Assembly (NCBI GenBank): GCA_036675815.1
Contig: JAKFEE010000055.1
Coordinates: 124,001 to 188,000, forward strand
Origin: JAKFEE01 sp036675815
Lineage (GTDB): Bacteria; Pseudomonadota; Alphaproteobacteria; Rhodospirillales; Magnetospirillaceae
Length of the DNA: 64,000 nucleotides
Direction of reading: 5' to 3'
Made by a program: the position numbers and the translations under genes. Position 1 is the stretch's first letter. Each line of letters opens with the position of its first letter. Shown here piece by piece: positions 59,842 through 64,000 of this stretch. The notes beneath the pieces are model-generated. The model ran no database searches, was not told the DNA's origin, and was given only the letters and a program-made list of their open reading frames with translations.

Positions 59842-61356
59842 TCACTCTTCCTCGTCGACCGGCGCCCCGACTTTCTTGGGCAGCTTGACGCTACGCAGGA
59901 TGAAATCCGGTGGATGATCGCCGAAGCCGATGACGCCTTCGGGATGCTTCATTTCGCCGATGCCGTATTCATCGAAGGTGCGGCGGCGCTCGCGACGGCC
60001 GGCGTCGCGCCGCTGTCCATCGTGCCGCGCCTCGCGATGGGCGGCGGGGCGCTCCTCTTGGTGCTCGCCTTCGGCCGCCACTTCCTCGCGACGCAGTGGG
60101 CGGGGATCAGCCCGCGCGTCCCGCCGGTCGGCGTGACGGGTCTCGGGCCGCTCCTCACGCCGCTCGGCTTGACGGCCATCGTCCTTGCCACGCCGCTTGT
60201 GGCGTTTGCGGTCGCCTTCCTCGAACGGCAACTCGCGCACCCCCTCGAGCTGCATTCGGGGGACGGGGCGGCCCATCATCTTTTCGATCGCCCCGACATA
60301 CTTGCCGTCCTGGGGCGTGGCGATGGTGAACGCGCGCCCCTCGCGCCCGGCGCGCCCGGTGCGGCCGATGCGGTGCACGTAGTCTTCGGCATGGATGGGG
60401 ACGTCGAAATTGAAGACGTGGCTGAGTTCCTTGATGTCGAGACCGCGGGCGGCGACATCGGAGCAGACCAGCAAGGTGGCCTCGCCGGCCTTGAACTGGT
60501 CCAGCGTCTCCATGCGTGACGATTGCGCCATGTCGCCGTGCAGGCGGGCCGCCGACATCTCATGCTTGAGCAGCGACCGATAGAGGACGTCCACGTCGCG
60601 CTTGCGATTACAAAAGATCAGAGCGTTCTTGACGTTCTCGCTGCGGATCAGGTGACGCAGCGTCTCGCGCTTGTCGATCTCGTCGACGATGATCAGGTTT
60701 TGCGTCACCGATTCGGCCGGCGAGGCCGGCGGCGCCACCGACACCTCCTTCGGGTTCATCAGGAAGGCATCGGCCAACCGCTTGACCTCGGGCGGCATGG
60801 TCGCCGAGAAGAACAGCGTCTGGCGAATCTTCGGCAGCAGCCCGACGATGCGCTCGACATCGGGGATGAATCCCATGTCGAGCATGCGGTCGGCTTCGTC
60901 GATCACCAGGACTTTCACGTCGTTGAGCAGGACGCGACCGCGCTCGAACATGTCGAGCATGCGCCCGGGCGTGGCGATCAACACGTCGACGCCGCGATCG
61001 AGCACGCCGATCTGGTCACCCATGGACTCGCCGCCGATCAGCAGCGCCATGTTGAGCTTCTGATACTTGCCGTATTTTTCGAAGTTCTCGGCCACCTGCG
61101 CCGCCAGCTCCCGGGTCGGGGCAAGGATCAGCGAGCGCGGCATGCGCGCCTTGGCGCGGCCGGCGGCCAGGATGTCGATCATCGGCAGGGTAAAGGAGGC
61201 GGTCTTGCCGGTGCCCGTCTGGGCGATGCCCAGGACATCACGTCCCATCAGGACGTACGGGATTGCCTGTTCCTGGATCGGGGTGGGGTTGCTGTAACCC
61301 GCTTCCTCGACGGCCTTCAAGGTGTCGGGACTTAGCCCCAAGTCGGCGAAGCTCAT
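59842..61356 (-). CDS. rhlE: DEAD-box RNA helicase RhlE
   Basis: ATP-dependent RNA helicase for ribosome assembly and RNA turnover. The 504-residue product has the Q motif (NPTPIQEQAIPYVLMGRDVLG), motif I AQTGTGKTASF near 44, DEAD in LVIDEADRMLDMGF near 155, SAT in FFSATMPPEVKRL, and HRIGRTGRAGREGRA. After residue 385 a long Arg/Glu/Asp-rich tail with RRDARAD-type repeats follows, typical of alphaproteobacterial RhlE. A 183-base divergent gap separates it from the isochorismatase gene. Confidence 0.93.
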   Translation of the reverse strand: MSFADLGLSPDTLKAVEEAGYSNPTPIQEQAIPYVLMGRDVLGIAQTGTGKTASFTLPMIDILAAGRAKARMPRSLILAPTRELAAQVAENFEKYGKYQKLNMALLIGGESMGDQIGVLDRGVDVLIATPGRMLDMFERGRVLLNDVKVLVIDEADRMLDMGFIPDVERIVGLLPKIRQTLFFSATMPPEVKRLADAFLMNPKEVSVAPPASPAESVTQNLIIVDEIDKRETLRHLIRSENVKNALIFCNRKRDVDVLYRSLLKHEMSAARLHGDMAQSSRMETLDQFKAGEATLLVCSDVAARGLDIKELSHVFNFDVPIHAEDYVHRIGRTGRAGREGRAFTIATPQDGKYVGAIEKMMGRPVPRMQLEGVRELPFEEGDRKRHKRRGKDDGRQAERREERPETRHADRRDARADPRPLRREEVAAEGEHQEERPAAHREARHDGQRRDAGRRERRRTFDEYGIGEMKHPEGVIGFGDHPPDFILRSVKLPKKVGAPVDEEE

Positions 61357-61539
61357 TCGGTTGGATCGCTACTCATACTGCTGGATTTATTGGGATTGGT
61401 CACATATGTGCAGCGGGATAATAGAAGGTCAAGCATGGCTGTCAATCGCCGTGCAAGCTTGCCGTCGCGCGTCCGCCTTTCCGGTGTGGCCGCGACGGGA
61501 TAGGTTTGGCTGGGCAACGCCGGCGCAGGGGAGACGCCA

Positions 61540-62082
61540 ATGCTGATGAAGGCGCAAGAGAGCTGCTTGGTAATCATCGACGTACAGGAGCGCCTGTGGC
61601 CGGCAATGTCGGATCGCGAGCGCGTGGCACAGCGCTGTGAGGTACTGGTGAAGGCCGCCCATCGACTGGCCGTCCCCACGCTGGCCAGCGAGCAGTATCC
61701 CCAGGGCATCGGGCCGACGATCGCCAATTTGCGCGGGCAGATTGCCGACGGTGCGCTGCTGCAGAAAATGCATTTCTCCTGCGGTGACGACGTGCTCTTC
61801 CTTGAGCGGCTGGCGGCGTTGCAGCGGCCCCAGGTGGTGGTGGCCGGCATCGAGGCGCATGTGTGCGTGCTGCAGACGGCAGTGCGGTTCAAGGAGCTCG
61901 GCTATGACGTTTTCGTCGCCGCCGATGCCTGCTCGTCGCGCAAACCCGTCGATGCCGACAGGGCGTTCCGCCGCCTCGCGCAAAACGATGTCGAGGTGGT
62001 TACCACCGAGATGGTCCTGTTCGAGTGGCTGCACCGCGCCGGCACGCCCGAATTCAAGGACCTCCTGTCGCTGATCAAGTGA
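61540..62082 (+). CDS. Isochorismatase-family hydrolase
   Basis: A 180-residue cysteine hydrolase with the Asp-Lys-Cys triad visible: D14 in VIIDVQERL, K76 in LQKMHFSC, and C109 in GIEAHVCVLQTA. It has the cis-peptide loop found in nicotinamidase-like enzymes. The substrate could be a small amide or ureido compound, as the fold does not define it. GGGGAG precedes the ATG; it is followed 9 bases on by an alpha/beta hydrolase, suggesting a two-gene operon. Confidence 0.88.
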   Translation: MLMKAQESCLVIIDVQERLWPAMSDRERVAQRCEVLVKAAHRLAVPTLASEQYPQGIGPTIANLRGQIADGALLQKMHFSCGDDVLFLERLAALQRPQVVVAGIEAHVCVLQTAVRFKELGYDVFVAADACSSRKPVDADRAFRRLAQNDVEVVTTEMVLFEWLHRAGTPEFKDLLSLIK

Positions 62083-62091
62083 GCCCGTCAC

Positions 62092-62793
62092 ATGACCAAG
62101 CCAACGTTGATCCTTCTTCCCGGCCTGCTCAACGATCCGGCCTTGTGGCGACACCAGAGCCAGACGCTGGCCGACATGGCCGATGTCACGGTCGCCGACT
62201 TGACGGGGGTGGACACCATGGCCGCTCTCGCCGCCGGCGTGTTGGCGCAGGCGCCGCGGCGGTTCGCGCTGGCCGGCCTGTCGATGGGCGGCTATGTCGC
62301 GCAGGAGATCATGCGCCAGGCGCCGGAACGGGTCGAGCGGCTGGCGCTGATCGACACCTCGGCGCGTGCCGACCTGCCGGAGCAGCGCCAGCGGCGCCAG
62401 GAACTGATCGCCCTGGCCCGTAGCGGGCGCTTCGACGACGTGTCGCTGCAACTGCTGCCCAACCTGCTGCACCCGGCGAGGGTTGACGACCCCGAACTGC
62501 GCGACTGTGTGCTGGGCATGGCGCGACGCGTCGGGGTGGAGGCATTCGCCCGCCAGCAGACGGCGATCATGGGGCGGCCCGACGGCCGTGCCGATCTGGC
62601 GCGGATCGCCTGTGCCACCCTGGTCGTGGTCGGTCGCCAGGATGCGCTGACGCCACCCAAGGTCGCCGAGGAAATGGCGGCCAACTTGGCGCGCGGCAAG
62701 CTGGTGGTGATCGAGGACTGCGGGCATCTGGCGCCGATCGAGCGGCCCCAGGCGGTGAGCGCCGTCTTGCGCTATTGGTTGCAGGAGGCCTGA
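62092..62793 (+). CDS. Alpha/beta hydrolase
   Basis: A 233-residue alpha/beta hydrolase with nucleophile S64 in AGLSMGGYVAQEIM, the acid in VVVGRQDALTPP near residue 185, and H212 or nearby in EDCGHLAPIERPQAV. The oxyanion-hole part (ILLPGLLNDPALW) is at the start. It is a soluble esterase or hydrolase of unknown specificity, paired with the isochorismatase. A GC-rich hairpin lies just after its stop. Confidence 0.88.
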   Translation: MTKPTLILLPGLLNDPALWRHQSQTLADMADVTVADLTGVDTMAALAAGVLAQAPRRFALAGLSMGGYVAQEIMRQAPERVERLALIDTSARADLPEQRQRRQELIALARSGRFDDVSLQLLPNLLHPARVDDPELRDCVLGMARRVGVEAFARQQTAIMGRPDGRADLARIACATLVVVGRQDALTPPKVAEEMAANLARGKLVVIEDCGHLAPIERPQAVSAVLRYWLQEA

Positions 62794-62797
62794 TGCG

Positions 62798-62818
62798 GCC
62801 GCCGCCCGCTACGGCGGC
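62798..62818. terminator. GC-rich hairpin between convergent genes
   Basis: GCCGCCG (62798-62804) with its complement at 62812-62818 and a 7-base loop, between the hydrolase and the small gene at 62821. No T tract on either strand. Confidence 0.4.
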
Positions 62819-62820
62819 GG

Positions 62821-63003
62821 CTACTGCTGCTGCGCGATGAGGCCCAGCATGGCGAAGACGCTGGTGCCGGCGTAATAGCGCTCCTGTAGGGAGCGGCGCG
62901 ACAGCCCGAGTTCCTTCAGGCTGGTGCCATGCAGGCGCTTCAGCTGCGTCTCCAAGTCACCCTGCCACAGGGTGAAGCCGCCGTCTTCCAAGGGGTGCGA
63001 CAT
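62821..63003 (-). CDS. Small hypothetical protein, 60 residues
   Basis: A 60-residue soluble protein (MSHPLEDGGFTLWQGDLE, then LKELGLSRRSLQERYYAGTS, ending AQQQ) with AAGGAAGG about 8 bases before its ATG. It is Leu/Gly/Gln-rich, with one hydrophobic stretch near the C-terminus (VFAMLGLIA). No family recognised. The ribosome site makes it a plausible gene. Confidence 0.5.
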   Translation of the reverse strand: MSHPLEDGGFTLWQGDLETQLKRLHGTSLKELGLSRRSLQERYYAGTSVFAMLGLIAQQQ

Positions 63004-63451
63004 GGTCCGTTGCCTTCCTTGCCTATGGGTCTCGGCCGATCAGCCGATGGCGGGTACCTTGACCATTTGCTGGCATGGATGCAAGACGCTCACACTATTC
63101 GTTCCACACTCACGTCTGTGCTGGAGGGAGCATCGGGAGAAGTGGTGTCAACACATATATGAATCGTGCGGCGGAGATGCCGGATATGCTGCCGGATTTG
63201 CATTCCTATACTGCAGTATCGTCCGCGATGATCGTCGTACTTGCAGTAATTTTATCAGTCGTCACAGGTAATGACATTTCGTAGTGCGGGCAGGCGCCGC
63301 CTGCAGTCATGCGGATACTCGGTGAATTGGGGGAGAGTTCTACTCGGAAGTGAGAGCCGCCGAGTATCCGCGCATATGCCTTCCGATGTAGGTGCGGCGA
63401 AACAAAATGGAGGGGGCAGTGGCTGACCGCCCCCGCAGGTGGATGCCCGTG
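63004..63451. other. 448-base gap with no clear gene
   Basis: The region is less GC-rich than its surroundings. A 12-bp inverted repeat (GCGGATACTCGG at 63311-63322 with 63360-63371) may serve as a terminator for the DUF2852 gene to its right. A short plus-strand frame, 63159-63284, would encode a 41-residue peptide with one membrane helix, but its ribosome site is poor. It may also hold the promoter of the 60-residue gene. Confidence 0.5.
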
Positions 63452-63799
63452 CTATCCCTGGCGCGCGCTGCGTTCGGCCATGAACTGGTCGAATTCGGCC
63501 TGGTCCTTGGCGCGGCGCAGGCGCTCGACGAAGCTGCGAAACTCCTGCTGCTCCTCCTCGAGCCGGCGCAGGGTGGCCTCGCGATACTCGTCGAAGGCCC
63601 AGTTGCCGGTCGAGCCGTAGCTGCGCCCCGTCCACTCGGCGCCCCAGCGCCGCAGTTTTCCACGACACATGATCCTTCCACTCCCGATCAGATAGGCGAG
63701 AATCGCCAGGCCGGCTGGCCAGAACAGCACGAAACCCGCGACCATGATGGCGATCCACATGGGCTTGGGCAGGTCGTTGGCGGCGGTCGCCGTGGTCAT
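63452..63799 (-). CDS. DUF2852 family membrane protein
   Basis: A 115-residue protein with one or two N-terminal hydrophobic segments (MWIAIMVAGFVLFWPAGLAILAYL, about 15-39). A GKLRRWGAEWTGRSYGSTGN segment follows, then a coiled-coil-like C-terminal half (LRRLEEEQQEFRSFVERLRRAKDQAEFDQFM). This is the DUF2852 pattern, nearly confined to Alphaproteobacteria and of unknown function. AAAGGAG precedes the ATG at 63799. Confidence 0.88.
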   Translation of the reverse strand: MTTATAANDLPKPMWIAIMVAGFVLFWPAGLAILAYLIGSGRIMCRGKLRRWGAEWTGRSYGSTGNWAFDEYREATLRRLEEEQQEFRSFVERLRRAKDQAEFDQFMAERSARQG

Positions 63800-63915
63800 G
63801 TCCTTTGCTCCTTTCATGCGCTCCAAGAAGGGCTCTCCGTTAATTGGAAGATTTCGATGCGGGGCAAGGGCGCCGGCGGCACGGCCTCTCCGAATCGGGA
63901 AAGGCGCGGTCCAGC

Positions 63916-64000
63916 CTAGCCGTCGAGCTCCGGGTAATGGCGGAAGATGCCGGCGTCACTGAACGGCAGGCGGCGTCGGCTTTCCAGATAGGCGCGGATG
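63916..64000 (-). CDS. C-terminal end of a glutathione S-transferase (truncated by window edge)
   Basis: The minus strand is open from the window edge to a TAG at 63916-63918 and encodes IRAYLESRRRLPFSDAGIFR and a HYPELDG ending. This resembles the C-terminus of small alphaproteobacterial glutathione S-transferases, where a YL.S.RR.PF segment precedes a terminal YPELD. Only 27 residues are visible, so the call is provisional. Confidence 0.5.
   Translation of the reverse strand, partial: IRAYLESRRRLPFSDAGIFRHYPELDG

Noticed and set aside
63159..63284. A 41-codon frame with one membrane helix
   Set aside because: The nearest purine-rich ribosome site is too far from the ATG; kept only as a remark on the intergenic region.

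Overview
This is a GC-rich (about two-thirds G+C by eye), densely coded chromosomal segment of an alphaproteobacterium. The best fit is Rhodospirillales or a close relative. Supporting evidence: the recG-sdhE-mfd order, a 41-residue zinc-free L36, MucR/Ros, CcdAB, DUF2852, a FixJ-type DctR with DctPQM, two-subunit KorAB, several diiron proteins, a phasin with a PhaR-type operator, and matches to the alphaproteobacterial sigma-EcfG promoter. I see no prophage, insertion sequence, CRISPR array, rRNA or tRNA.

Layout. 1-8.9 kb: end of an unknown gene, phasin, clpS-clpA, a lytic transglycosylase, then a small toxin-antitoxin island (ccdBA leftward, mntA-hepT rightward), parE, a YciA thioesterase and a 50-residue exported peptide. 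8.9-14.6 kb: DctR/DctS two-component system divergent from a DctPQM TRAP transporter. 14.7-20 kb: an orphan protein resembling a secretion-ATPase N-domain, then a TetR-controlled RND efflux operon lacking an outer-membrane channel. 20-30.6 kb: EamA transporter, UppP, an Na+/H+ antiporter fused to a cyclic-nucleotide domain, RluE, CsbD, a Tat-exported thioredoxin-fold protein without its CXXC, HD hydrolase/DUF502, and a type III polyketide synthase coupled to an ICMT-type methyltransferase, then a Nudix hydrolase. 30.6-41.3 kb: acidic protein, HlyD/ABC/ABC-2 exporter, an unknown helical protein, recG, a nested palindromic repeat, sdhE-mfd and HU. 41.3-46 kb: winged-helix protein, MucR, PaaK, L36, YihY/holin-like pair. 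46-53.9 kb: glcDEF, TPR lipoprotein, pyruvate kinase, FCD regulator, exported protein. 54-57.6 kb: hemerythrin, ferritin-like protein and korBA. 57.9-64 kb: membrane protein, MFS transporter, RAM-only protein, RhlE helicase, isochorismatase and alpha/beta hydrolases, DUF2852 and the end of a glutathione S-transferase.

How parts work together. C4-dicarboxylate sensing and uptake, glycolate oxidation, pyruvate kinase and 2-oxoacid:ferredoxin oxidoreductase form a carbon and redox theme. The ferritin-like gene overlaps korB by four bases, and a hemerythrin gene lies just beyond it, so oxygen or iron protection of a ferredoxin-linked enzyme is plausible. General-stress promoters of the GGAAC-N16/17-CGTT type sit before csbD, the holin-like/YihY pair and possibly the acidic protein.

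The most noteworthy leads are the back-to-back TA modules with an operator inside the ccdA promoter, the PKS-methyltransferase pair, the korBA-ferritin-hemerythrin group, the orphan ATPase-like domain, and several regulatory palindromes (PhaR, TetR and FCD types) that can be tied to specific genes. No wholly new multi-gene system is evident.
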